From: Phytophthora quininea
Taxonomy: Eukaryota; Oomycota; Peronosporomycetes; Peronosporales; Peronosporaceae
Assembly: GCA_011947345.1 (NCBI GenBank)
Contig: JAAVTG010000586.1
Span: 496,001-560,000, forward strand
Length of the DNA: 64,000 nt
Direction: 5' to 3'
In this document: piece by piece, positions 22,022 through 32,858 of the stretch
Position numbering within the stretch: the stretch's first letter is position 1
How the letters are laid out: each line of letters begins with the position of its first letter
Translations under genes and position numbers: made by a program
The notes under the pieces: generated by a model
The model's input: the letters and a program-made list of their open reading frames with translations, nothing else
What the model was told of the DNA's origin: nothing
The model's database searches: none

Positions 22022-25000
22022 ATGGATGAATCCAAAGGAAGTTGCGAATGTTGTTGGGCAATGTTGTTGCGGAGTCAGCGAGTAAGTGTTAGGCTGTTTA
22101 CCTGCCTGCGCGCATGGCGGTATGTAGTTTTACAGCGAAAACACCGGTTCCAGACACCCACACGCCGAGGTTGGCAGCAGGCGAGGTTCTTCGAGGTGAG
22201 TTACACGATTCACCTGCGTTTATCAGAAATCGTGGTAATATTTGTTCAGATGGACCTACCATTGCATGCTGTGGTGACGGCTTTAAATCACAGCGACGAA
22301 GAAGCACTTGAGTTGACCAACAGTATTTTCGCCCAATATCCAAGTTCATCGCTGTTGCTAGACCACGAGGTAACGCAGCCAACAAAGCCAAGCCAACAGT
22401 ATTTTGCATCTCTAACGATGGATGGTGGTGTTCCTGCAGCGAAGGCCGCCGCTGTATTACGCGCTGCAACAAGATTGGGGGCACGAAAACCTGTCGTGGC
22501 TTGTGGACAAAAGCCTTGAAACAGTTTTGGAAAAAGAAAACGAAGGAATTGCTCTGATCACGCACGCAGTAACGAGCGAATGTCCGGAAGAGCTGAAGAT
22601 CCGACTTGCAGTTGAAGCTGCTTCCCGATGTATTGTATCGCTCAGTGGGCTGTTGGATGGACAACATTATGAAAGCGCTCGCAGAGTACGTATCTGATGC
22701 CAGTTTGCAGTGTTATCTACGAACTCATTTGTTTTCGTGTTAGTTTTGCCATCGTGCATTACTAGACTTTTTGCCGGTGTTCCAAAGTTCCCGCACACAC
22801 GTTATCGGGACGTTCTTACTGCGCAGACTAACGAAACCCATCCTGTCGTGGCTGTTAGCGCTATCAAAGAGATATTGCAGCAATACGTGGATACGTGGGG
22901 ACATTTTGGTGAGCTTCATCTTCCTAAACGTGCCAGTGGATTCGGTCGACTAACTGTTGTTGCACCTTCCGCAGGTCCGCCAGTACTTCAGCGAGACCTC
23001 CCCGAAGAAATCTCTCCAGTGATCGACTCGTTTGTGGAAGTGTCACTTGTGGCTAAGGGCGAGCCGCTGACGTATCATTGGTTTGTCCAGCTTGGCGACC
23101 AAGAGGAAGCAATACCGATTGAGGGAGCCACGCAGTCGTTCTTGTTTCTTTCTCAAAACATTCAGCCCCACAACGAAGGCACTTACTACTGCGAGGTAGA
23201 AAACCGTCGAGGTCGCGTGACTTCCACTCGGATGCGAGTGCGCGTTGTTGACGACCGTGTGCCACCTGACCCGACGAAAAAGTTTGTCGTCGATGCGTCA
23301 ACTATTGGGGCCGATCAATTTGTGCTGCGCAACCTGAAGGCGCATTATGGGGAGGTGTGTGCCATCCACAATCGGGATCAACGCTCACGTTCCTGCCAAA
23401 CTTTTTCAAGTGCTTGGATTCTAACGGCAACGACGTGTCAGATTCTCATGGCGTCGAAATTGCGATAGCTCATCGAGCTACGTGTGAGTCGAAGTTGCGG
23501 TTACGGGATGGAGAACGCCTCGTAAGTTGCGTCGTGGAAGTATTACCGAGAACTATTGGAAACTTGCTTCGTCCAGCGACACTTTGGCTGCCGCACTGCC
23601 TCGCATCGGACGGCAACAATTCCGGGGTCGTGGTGGAGATTGACGTGAAAACTGGCCGAATACTACATGATGTTGGGAAAGCATCTGAGCACGAAACTCA
23701 AGCCTGTGTGATTATTAATCATCTAGGCACATTTGCAGTTATCAGCAGGGGAAGAATCTTACATCGCGGTGAAGTCTGCACGGACCCACCAATGGAACGT
23801 GCACGACTGTTTATTTTCCGTCCGAAAAGTATATCAGCAAGTCTGGGCGCAGCTTCCATGACACTTTTCATTGCGCTGGTACATGACCTCCCGAACTGCT
23901 GTGCGGAAGCTGTGGCACGTTTACACGAAACCCACGCGAGCCCAGCGACGGATTGGGTGGTTGATTCGTTTGAGCTCATTATTCGAGAAAACTTCTCACT
24001 GAATTTGCAGCTTGGGGGACGAAAACGCGTTGTTTTTTGTTGGCCATCTCAAACGGCTGACATATCGCCAACGCGCTTGGATGTTTTTCTTACGGATTTG
24101 GATTCTTCGTTGGAGCAGGATGAAATACTCTCTCCATTCATTCTTTTAATATCCGTACGGTGGTGAGCAAGACGCCAATTCAAGTGCGAAGAGGTGTCAA
24201 CGCTGACACTAAGCAAGTAAAAACGATGAATTCGCTCTTTTGAAAAAGACTGGACAATTCCAATTCCAGTTCTGCATGACGGCACAAGCGTGTTCGGTAT
24301 ACCACCTCCCACGCCAAAACTTCTTAGGCGGACACATAATTTGCTGGTCCTGGGGTTAATAACGAGTCCATCCTGTGACGAGTCACTGGTTGAGATTAAC
24401 GAGCCACAATCCGAAGACGACAAGGAATATTCTCCTTACTTCTACGTCGTCGAGCTGGCCGTATTTTCACCAACTTTTTGGCAGCGCTATGACCAAACGT
24501 GGTGGTTTGATAAGACTAAGACAGCTGTTATTGATGGCATGTACAAGGTAGTCCATCGAGGCTATGATACAAAGGTGGCGATCTCGACATCGGCTTACGC
24601 TGGCTGCATCCGTGTGGCTCGGTGCAGTATCGATTGCTTTGGATCTTACAGCGAGCCCCTACTCCTGACACCTCTATCTAATGTTAATGTAATTGATGAA
24701 TTTACTATGACGACACCCAATGCTGGCTGGTCTATTCAGCTCCAGGAAACAACCTACCGAGCTCGAAAGCTTTTGAATGATTTGAAGGTTGACAACGAAA
24801 TATTGCGATCCGTTTACGGTCTTCCATGCGGTGTGCAAATGCCGTTGAAGCCCTGGAAGAGATGAAAGCATCGGTTCGATCGTGCAACTACGAACTTGGG
24901 CTGCTTTTATCAGGGTTTAAAGCGCTAGAACGACGAGTCATGAACATCATGATGGCGAGGTCTTATTTTGTGAAGATATTTACACCATTCCTTCTTCTTC

Positions 25001-25971
25001 AGCGAGCGATACCAGAGTTGGATTTCTCCCCAGTTCCTTTGGAATCAGTAATTCAACGTCTGCATGAACTTCTGCTGGTGAGTTGTTTAATCAGCATAAC
25101 GTACATAGAACTAATTCACTTACTCTTCTTGTTGTGCAGGAGGCATTTGAAGTGGTCGACAAGTTGTCAAGCCCGGGTTGGATGCAGCAGTATGTGCTAT
25201 TCACGTGTTGTTTTACTGCAGTGCCCGCATTCACTTTGTTGCGTTTGTGCTTGCAGCTTTCTGATGAATGAATGGTTTGAGGATACGATGAACAACATTT
25301 TCACGAGCGCAGAAGAGGTCTTGGAAGGAGCTGGAAATTCGTTACGAAGTTCTTTGACATTGCGAAATGTGTTTGAAACACCTACTGCCATCAAGATTTC
25401 GTCGCTTATGAAGAAAGAACAGTCGTATCTGTTGTCGATTTCAGGTCGTCTTGAAGACACAGCCGACCAGCGGGCAAAATTGATGATCTGTCGCGAGCTT
25501 GGCCACGTACTTCAAACCTACTCGAATAACTCCGACAACTGCGCAAGCTTGAGTTCTGAGAAGCTGCTGGAGGAGTTTGAATCGTCATCAACACAAAAAG
25601 CTTTGGCAACCCTACGCGAACGAGACTGTCTGAAGAATCATTTGCTCTGTGTGACGCCAAGTAACAACGAAAAATGTGTGCAAGTTCCCGAGGCGGTGCA
25701 TTTCGACTTGGATACTTTGATTCGTGGCGTCAACCTTACGTCGATGCACCTTGTTATACGAGTGTCGAACGTGACGATGGGGAACTGTGTCGTCCAAGGT
25801 AATAACAGTTTTTGTGAGCGTACTAACCGCCTGAGTTTCTTCCCAGCTGCCGAGTTTGAGCGTAAGAGCTGCTACCAAATTACTGTACGCGAACGCGAGA
25901 TACTGTCGATGCTTGGTGGAGCTCTACCAGAGCGATCTCACTACGTAACATATTTTTCAACACCTGAGTGA
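22022..25971 (+). CDS. Large multidomain protein: ankyrin-like, Ig-like, ZU5, FN3-like and helical tail
   Basis: Exons: 22022-22081, 22136-22195, 22250-22369, 22440-22685, 22744-22908, 22975-25077, 25140-25189, 25258-25971. Ankyrin-like repeats start MDLPLHAVVTALNHSDEEAL. An Ig-like domain follows (YHWFVQ ... GTYYCEVEN). A ZU5-like domain has SGSTLTFLPNFF and LLRPATLWLPHC. Later, GCIRVARCSIDCFGSYSEP looks like the end of an FN3 domain. The tail is helical (AVEALEEMKASVRSCNYELG, FKALERRVMNIM), resembling MLKL/RPW8-type four-helix bundles, but weakly. Single missing bases near 22789, 23359, 24145, 24238 and 24830 break the frame. The positions of exons 1-2 are uncertain, and 22250 is an alternative start. 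No membrane segment or signal peptide was seen, so it is likely a cytoplasmic signalling protein. Confidence 0.6.
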
Positions 25972-26086
25972 TGACAGCAAGTTAAACTGAACGGATAGGG
26001 AATTATCGAGTTAAGTCTCCTATGGTCTCAATGGAAGAGCGAGCAGAGAGTTCCATTGCTCTCTTCGAAAGAAGTTGTAGCCGATC

Positions 26087-28457
26087 TTACAGCTGGGCGG
26101 ACACATCGACATCGATGAGCGTGCTCGGATCAATCTTCAATCCGTCCTGGCAGCGAGTCGCAGCGTTGTAGAGTGCCCACGATCGCGACAGACCATCGTC
26201 CATCGTCGCGTTCTGCAAGCGATGCAGAGCATCCGTTTGGTTGACGGTGGCCGCGTTCACGAGCAGCAGCGAGAGCCACGCGTTAGTGGAGTTGGCAGTC
26301 TTGACGATCCGCTCCTTGTACAGAATGTCGTTCCATTCCTGCATCACGAACTCGGGAGTGCGCGCCAACTCATTGATTGGAGAGACTGGGATCATTTGAA
26401 TTCCGTGAATCGCGTACACTCGGTCGAGGAACCACGTGTTGTAGTAGACCTTGGCGTCGAAGAAGATGCCCGTGACGTGGTTGCGGACGATCTCCGGAGG
26501 GTGGATTTTGTTGTCGGATTTCAGCAGGAAGTACGTGCGGACAGCGCGAGCATCAAGACGAAGCATAAGGCTACCCAGGTCTTCGACGGCTTTGTTTCCC
26601 GTCACTTTTCCCCACATGGTCATGCCGTAGTAGAAGTTGATGTCTTCCGAGGTGCTCTCTTCGTCCTTGCCCACATCGATCGACGTCACACCGTGTGAGT
26701 ACGAATGGCCCAAGTACCACGAGAAGTGGCGAAATCGAGGGAAGTAGACGTCCTTCTCGCTTGGGTTTGCGACGTCACGCAGCATCATCCAGATCATTTT
26801 CTCCAGCTCGGGCATACGCGACCAGTTCGGGTCCAAGTGCTTGAGCATGGCCGCCGCCGTCACGAAGTACCCGTAGTGGTAGTGGTGGTCATTGTACATA
26901 CCGTTTCCGAACTCGGTGTAAATGTCCTGCGTCTTAAAGATCGAGCTGGAGATGATGCCTCGATACAGCGTGTCGTACATGAGTGGGGGCGACAGCTCGT
27001 TGGTCAACATGGGCTCAATCATGGCCTCCAATCTTTCCAAGCAGTAGTTCAAAAGCACGACGTCTGCACTAACCACCGAGCTGTCCGACGCCATCAGACA
27101 CAGCGACGCGTACTTCTGAAAGTACTTGCCATTGTAGTACCAACTGTTGGCGTCCATGCTCCAGTTGCCCATGATGTCCTTCTGCAGCGTCTGCAGCATG
27201 TTGGTCTCCACCACCATCAAGGGCGAAATCTTCCGTGCCGGGTAAAAGTCGATCTCAAAGTCGGCCTCAGGCTCGTCGAACGTCCATGTGGTGCCAACTT
27301 GACCAACCATCACGCCTCGTGTAGCAGAATGGAGAACAATAGCTTCATTGCTAGCAGCAGTTGTGGGCTTTCCTTCCAGAGTGTCAAGTTGATGCGGCAG
27401 TGCAAACTGTAGCAGTCCGTCAGACTCGCAGTGCTGCCTTCCGTCTCCCAGGTTAGCGAATAGCTGGTTCGGGACTTCATCGACACACTTCCGCCACGGA
27501 TGACGCACGGCGAGTACTGGTCGTAGATGGTGTTGTCAGCTCCTTCCGGAAGAACAGCGACGCGCAGAGTTCCTGAGTACGCTCCGTTGGCCACTAGGGA
27601 CGACCCCGAAGCATTAACGAGAAGACGACAGAGTCTTCGACCGAGAACGAGATGCTGTTATCGCTGGCGTACAACACCCACGTCTGGCTGTTGTTGAGAT
27701 ATATGACAAACTTCCCCGAAAACGAGTTGTCGATAGCAGTGATGTTGTGCTCCGTGTCGATACGCGGGGTGAGGCCGTCGTACGTCGCCGACACGAAGGC
27801 CATTCCGCTCACAAGTGCTGAGTCCATACAGCTACCGCCGGCGACATCGCACGTGCGGAACTTGGCGCCGCCTTCGCTCCACGAGTACACTTCGTACTTG
27901 GGCTCGTACGAGAAGAATTCTTGGGCAGAGAGCGTCAAGTCATTGTGGAACGAGTGGTTGTACCATCGGAACGTGTTGTTCACCTCCGGTGCCATCTCTC
28001 GATACGTGTACGAATAACAGGTTTGCAGTCCATACGGTGCTTCACGGGACAACTTGACTGCGTACGGGTTGGCATACGCCTGGTAGTTGGTCAGGTTCTT
28101 CTCGTCCGTGACGTGGATCAAGTTTCCCCACCAATCGTTCGTCGGAATGGGCTGGTTGAGAGCTTCCTCAGCGACGTTGATGATCGGGACGATCTCCTTG
28201 AGACTGTCGTTGTGGACAAAGAGCTCTTCAGGCGGTCCGTCGGTGCCGAACGGGGCGAAATACTCGCTGCTGGTAGAGGCTCCTTGCTGCGTGGTCGACG
28301 TCGGGGCGATCGTTCCCACCAATTTTCTCGTGACCGTTTTCACTGTTCCTTGCAGGAAATTGTAGCCGTCGCCGACATCAGCGTCTCCGACAGCAATTGT
28401 CACTTGCGTTGCGGCAACAGCAAGCATGGCAGATTGCACCAGCTTGGACATCTTCAT
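26087..28457 (-). CDS. GH81 endo-1,3-beta-glucanase, secreted
   Basis: The ATG at 28457 starts MKMSKLVQSAMLAVAATQV, a signal peptide. GH81 landmarks follow in order: PIPTNDWWGNLIHV, FALPHQLDTLEG, YGYFVTAAAMLKHLDPNW, then HSYSHGVTSIDVGKDEEST and SEDINFYYGM, which contains the conserved acidic residues of the active site. The enzyme cleaves beta-1,3-glucan; in oomycetes it may remodel the organism's own wall or attack callose. No intron is seen. The frame breaks twice, near 27614 (end of the first ORF) and near 27417, each repaired by one added base, so the ~790-residue protein is probably intact in the organism. Confidence 0.88.
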
Positions 28458-29006
28458 GATGGTTTGGCTGGTTCAAGCTGTACGAGTTCTGGCTGGTGGT
28501 TTGGGCTGTACACGGTGAGCGTGGAAATGAACTCGGAGCTGGACAGTGAAGCCCCGTCAACCATTTACAGAGTGCGACGTCGCGACAAACAGCCGTGCAT
28601 CTTGCCGATGTGCTCGTCTCAATTGAGTGACCACCCGATCACGCTGTATGCACGTTATTGCGCTACTCACCCTGACACCATCGAGGTCGGGCTTCTTCGC
28701 GGTAACGTGGAGATTTGCACTATCCACTTGAAAGAACAGAACGGGATTGGAAATGCAGTCATCCGTTTGTTTTTCGTGCATCGTTGGTGGCGGGGCTGTT
28801 GCGCCGTTGAGAAACAAGATCGCTCGATCTCGTCAACATGACATTCCTCATATTCCGGGAAACGATAGAGCTTGCCGCTGCATCGTCTCAACCGCGGCAA
28901 ACACTCGAGTAAATCGACATTTGGCTGGAATATCGCCAAGCGGGTTGCTTAGCAAACGCAAGTTTAGCATGACATCGCCTCAATGGCTCAGCACTATAAT
29001 TTACAG
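28458..29006. other. Intergenic, promoter side of GH81
   Basis: Contains the upstream region of the GH81 gene and the 3' end of the transporter gene. Short ORFs on both strands have no recognisable motif. Confidence 0.4.
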
Positions 29007-30605
29007 CTAGCTACAGCCTGCTCCACCGGCAAACGACAGACACGCCGTACTCGTAAAGACCGCCAGGAAATTGGCGGTAAGAGCTACAAGGAAAGTAAGG
29101 CCGATAGCGGAGAATAGCAGCGTTGCCATGAGTTTGCTGGATCCGCCGCGGGCTTTCAGTTCATGAGCATCGTGTTTCTGTCGAGGAAGCAACGACAGCG
29201 TTCCCAGCCCCAACACTGCACGCACGCCGAACAGCACCGCAAATAGTGCGGCAGCCCGCATGCGAACTTGTTGGGTATCCTGCTGGAGATCGACGTCGTA
29301 GACTCGAAAGCTCGTTCCGAGTGCGTTTCCCAACGCTGTGGTAACTGGATCCGCGAGGTTGTAGACGGAAGTTACGAGCCCGTAGGTGCTGCTCTCGAAC
29401 CCTGGCTCGGCGATCTCCACGACCACAAGCATGCGCACGACCATGGCGACGCAGTCTGCGAACCCCACAATCTCCACAGCACCCAAGAAGAGGAACTTGT
29501 TGCGGCATGTGTCGAAAACCACCGCCATTGCAACCGGAAACCCGATGACGAGTCCTGCCAGAAGCGCAACCAGGACGGTCGCGTGCCAACTTGTCGACAG
29601 AAGGCAGCGATGAACCAAGATTGAGGCGGCGACACACACACAACCGTTCGAGAAGGCTAGAAAGACGTTCTTGATGAAGGGATCGGTGTGCAGCCAGAAC
29701 TGGTGGATCGCCTGCGAGTGCGGCGCCGAGTCCATCCCGAACGAGAGACACAGCTTCTGCAGGAACCCGAAGCTGGCGATCTGCCACGTCGCTCGCTGCT
29801 GCATGGTGCACCAAAACTCGCCCAGTCGAGCCCTTACGGATCGAGTCGAAGTTAATCCAACTACGATTGTCTCTTGTTTGGCAATGTGCACAGACCCTCT
29901 AGTATCGTCTGAACGAGCTTCGTGCAGCCCCCACGTCGTCGCGATCGACGCCAGTATAGCGAAAGTGACCAGCCCCTTGACGAGTGTCCTGATCGACACT
30001 CTGAAGGCAAAACTACCGCCATAACTCTCCGAGTTCATGCCAACACCAACCGCTAGCGTCCCTAGCAGTTCAGCGACAAATCGAGCTGCATGTACCGCGC
30101 TCTGCGAAAGACTTGTCACTCGGATCGAGCTCAGCACTTCGATCTGACTGTCGCGGTGCACGGTCTCCACCATGAGACCATCGCAAGCTGCGTCCACCAT
30201 CAAATACCCTACTGAGGCGGTCGATATGGCCAGGATAAGCCCCGGTGTAGTGCCGGTGTCTTCTTCGTCCAAGTCACTCGGCAGCAGCAACAGCATGACC
30301 CCGAAAACCACGAGCACTAGAGCCCACCCCAGATACAGATACGGAGTGCGTCTGCGTCCGCAGATCGGCACGCAGTCTGTCAACAGGCAGAGGAAAATCT
30401 TGCCGTGCCATGCGCTGCCCAGCAGTGTTTGCGCCGCGTTGGCTTGGTACCCTTCCATTCTGAGGTGGACCTTGAACAGCGGATAGACCAGCGCCGGCAC
30501 CACGCCGTGGAACACCCCGGCGGCGAAGTAGTTGACCAGCAACGCTGCACTGCGACGACTGCGGCCGTCGTTCTGCAGTGCGTTGCTGTTCGGAGACGGA
30601 GACAT
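29007..30605 (-). CDS. Folate-biopterin/BT1-type MFS transporter
   Basis: An uninterrupted 532-residue protein starts MSPSPNSNALQNDGRSRRS at a true ATG (30605). About twelve hydrophobic segments are visible, beginning with AALLVNYFAAGVFHGVVPAL. The loop DCVPICGRRRTPYLYLGW matches the conserved loop after the second or third helix in the BT1/FBT branch of the major facilitator superfamily, whose members carry folates, pterins or S-adenosylmethionine. Oomycetes have many such genes. The substrate cannot be told from sequence. The C-terminus ends in hydrophobic sequence rather than a targeting tail. Confidence 0.8.
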   Translation of the reverse strand: MSPSPNSNALQNDGRSRRSAALLVNYFAAGVFHGVVPALVYPLFKVHLRMEGYQANAAQTLLGSAWHGKIFLCLLTDCVPICGRRRTPYLYLGWALVLVVFGVMLLLLPSDLDEEDTGTTPGLILAISTASVGYLMVDAACDGLMVETVHRDSQIEVLSSIRVTSLSQSAVHAARFVAELLGTLAVGVGMNSESYGGSFAFRVSIRTLVKGLVTFAILASIATTWGLHEARSDDTRGSVHIAKQETIVVGLTSTRSVRARLGEFWCTMQQRATWQIASFGFLQKLCLSFGMDSAPHSQAIHQFWLHTDPFIKNVFLAFSNGCVCVAASILVHRCLLSTSWHATVLVALLAGLVIGFPVAMAVVFDTCRNKFLFLGAVEIVGFADCVAMVVRMLVVVEIAEPGFESSTYGLVTSVYNLADPVTTALGNALGTSFRVYDVDLQQDTQQVRMRAAALFAVLFGVRAVLGLGTLSLLPRQKHDAHELKARGGSSKLMATLLFSAIGLTFLVALTANFLAVFTSTACLSFAGGAGCS

Positions 30606-31700
30606 TGATACCTCGAAGTACTCGGAGTTGCTGTCGCTGTCGTCGACAGCATTGGCGGTGACCGTAGACTCGGCGTCGAACTTGTTTCGAGACGTTGTGG
30701 TCAGAGCCGCACTCCCCCGCTAAAGCTGAAGCTGCTGCTGAAGGACCAGGACGAGCAGTGCGGGCTCACGAGTTCATGGGCCATTGGGGGCTTCCGTCCT
30801 GCGCCAACTTTCCAGTAATGAGGTCTGCAGTCCTTCGACTTGGGGGCGTGCTTGACGCACGCCAAAGCGTCTGCAGAAGTGACGGATGATACGCTACGAC
30901 TGACAAAGCTGTGACTCGTCTACGGTGTTTCTGAAAGCGCTGGTCACGGTGGACGCATTGTTCGACTACCGCGATGACCTCACCTCCTCCTTAGACAACA
31001 GGGCGGACATCATTTCACGTTCATGTAGGACGTGCAAGGCGGCACGGTGATTCCTCATGAAGAGTCTGCTGCGGGTAGAAGACGACTAGATACCAAGATC
31101 TCCGGCCCAACCGATATGATCTTGTTGACGCTGCCCAACTCCGGAACCATTCTCTGGACGCAATTCCGAGGCATTGTTCGCGGCGGTAGCTGAGCAACTC
31201 GGTCGGAACCGATTGGATAGGCCCATGGCATGGCAGAGGAGGTCGCGCCACGAGGTGTGCAAGCCGAGCTTGCGTGGTTTTAGCTCGGCAACACCCTGCG
31301 CCTCCTCTGGACCGAATGAACTTTAGGACATGAATGTTTTCAAGGAGCACTCTGGACATGGCAGGTGAGGTAGCTATCTGCGTCCGACGCCTCGGTCGCC
31401 GATCTTTTACGGGCTGGTGGATGGCACCAGTGATTACCACCGGTCTTGCGCGGATTGATCTTCCCTAATAACATCACTGTTGTATTATTTTCTTGCTTCG
31501 ACTGCGTTTGCGCTTTGGTAAAACATGAGATCGAAGAGTAGTTAGTCGAAGCGATCGGAGACCGTCAAGTAAGCCGTCCTCGGCGATGGATATCCGGCTG
31601 AACTGATGATGCCGACGGTCTATTACTCGCTCAGTCATTCGTTTCAAAGGCGAAGCATCTATTCGGCGCTTGCCTCGATCTACAGTTCGAGGCTGTCGCT
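30606..31700. other. Intergenic, about 1.1 kb
   Basis: Contains the transporter promoter side. Several short ORFs occur (for example minus 31440-31021), without recognisable motifs or a consistent exon structure. I see no supported gene. Confidence 0.4.
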
Positions 31701-32717
31701 CTAGAACCCCTTCCAGCCGTTCTTCGTCGCGATCGCGTATCGCGAGTGCCAGTCCCGGCAACCGTATTCATCTACACACGGGTTGCCGTAGATACACGAG
31801 CAGGTCTCGAACCCGCGACCGTCGTCCTTGTCCTTCTTTTGCTCCTGGAGCTCGTCTCCCCAGCGAGCTTTCGTGGCCTCTTGATCCCGACGAAGTTGGT
31901 CGGCTTCCTGTTCGACTACGACGTAGTAGGTATGATCCTTCTCCAAGTCCTGATAGGTGCCCCGCGGTTCTTCATGCATTAGGCTGTCGAAAACTCCACT
32001 CTCCTCCCGCTGGAAGCGCTCCAGGTTCGGATGCCGTGAAAGTCGCACGAGACAGTTGGGCATCACGAACGACAAGCAATACACGTCGTCCACGTTCGCT
32101 TGGGTTGTGGATCCGTCCACGATCGGGAACAGCTCGTCGTATTGCTCGTAAATGAGTTTGACCATCCCATTCCCGTTGAGTTTTCGTAAGCGTTCGGCCT
32201 CTTCAGCCACTGCTTTCGCCTCAGCTTCAGGTGCACATATTTCATCGACCACAGGTATGTCTTCTGGTCCAGGGGATGAAACGACGCAGCCTTGTGCTGT
32301 AGCTCGCTGGGGTCCGCCCTCGATAGGTATTTCACTCGACACTAATGCAGCACTCAATTCGGCGGCCTCTTTTTCCGACGCTGGTTGGGTGGATGGCGTC
32401 TTCAACGTTGGTGATAGTTTGGGTGGTGCTGTACGTGCAGCGGGTTTCAAAGGAGACTTTGGCGATGGTGTTTGTCCTGCTTTGCCTGTCCCGCTCGGCA
32501 ATTGGGTCGATAGAGTTGGTTTACCGGTAAGAACATCTTTCGTCTGGGAGCACCAGCACAAATTGGTTACAAGTTAACAAAAGACAAACTAGTCATAGCA
32601 ATACCTTTTGTTTGGTGACGGGGCCGGCGATATTGCGGGCAGCTTGACTTCGTCCTTGGGCTTCTTTTGTGTGTCGACGCTCACGCGGGTCTTGGCGCTG
32701 CCACTCTTCTGTGCCAT
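31701..32717 (-). CDS. Hypothetical protein with conserved-looking C-terminal domain
   Basis: Exon 1 starts at the ATG at 32717 (MAQKSGSAKTRVSVDTQKK). Exon 2 begins at 32543 after a 61-nt intron with donor GTATTG and acceptor CTCCCAG. The splice is in phase only if one A is added to the four-base run 32606-32609. The first half is Pro/Ser/Lys-rich and disordered. The C-terminal ~150 residues are ordered, with DDVYCLSFVMPNCLVRL, a charged helix (KDHTYYVVVEQEADQLRRD) and a Cys-containing end (FETCSCIYGNPCVDEYG, then WHSRYAIATKNGWKGF). The distinctive ending suggests a conserved family, perhaps ciliary, but I cannot name it. Confidence 0.65.
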
Positions 32718-32858
32718 CCTGCAATGCAATGCACACACTACCAAGACCAAGGCGACAATTATAGACTCCAAGCCGTGTTTGTCTTATACGTAGTAGAACC
32801 GCAGCACCCCACTTCAGGCGCTTACTTACACCAACTCCTCTGTCTGCAGTTAGTACAT

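Noticed and set aside
27921..28841. Plus-strand ORF of 306 codons overlapping the GH81 gene
   Set aside because: It is antisense to the GH81 signal peptide and N-terminal domain, with no recognisable motif.
31021..31440. Minus-strand ORF of 139 codons
   Set aside because: Composition looks random, with no introns, motifs or neighbours supporting it; it could be an old remnant but is not claimed.
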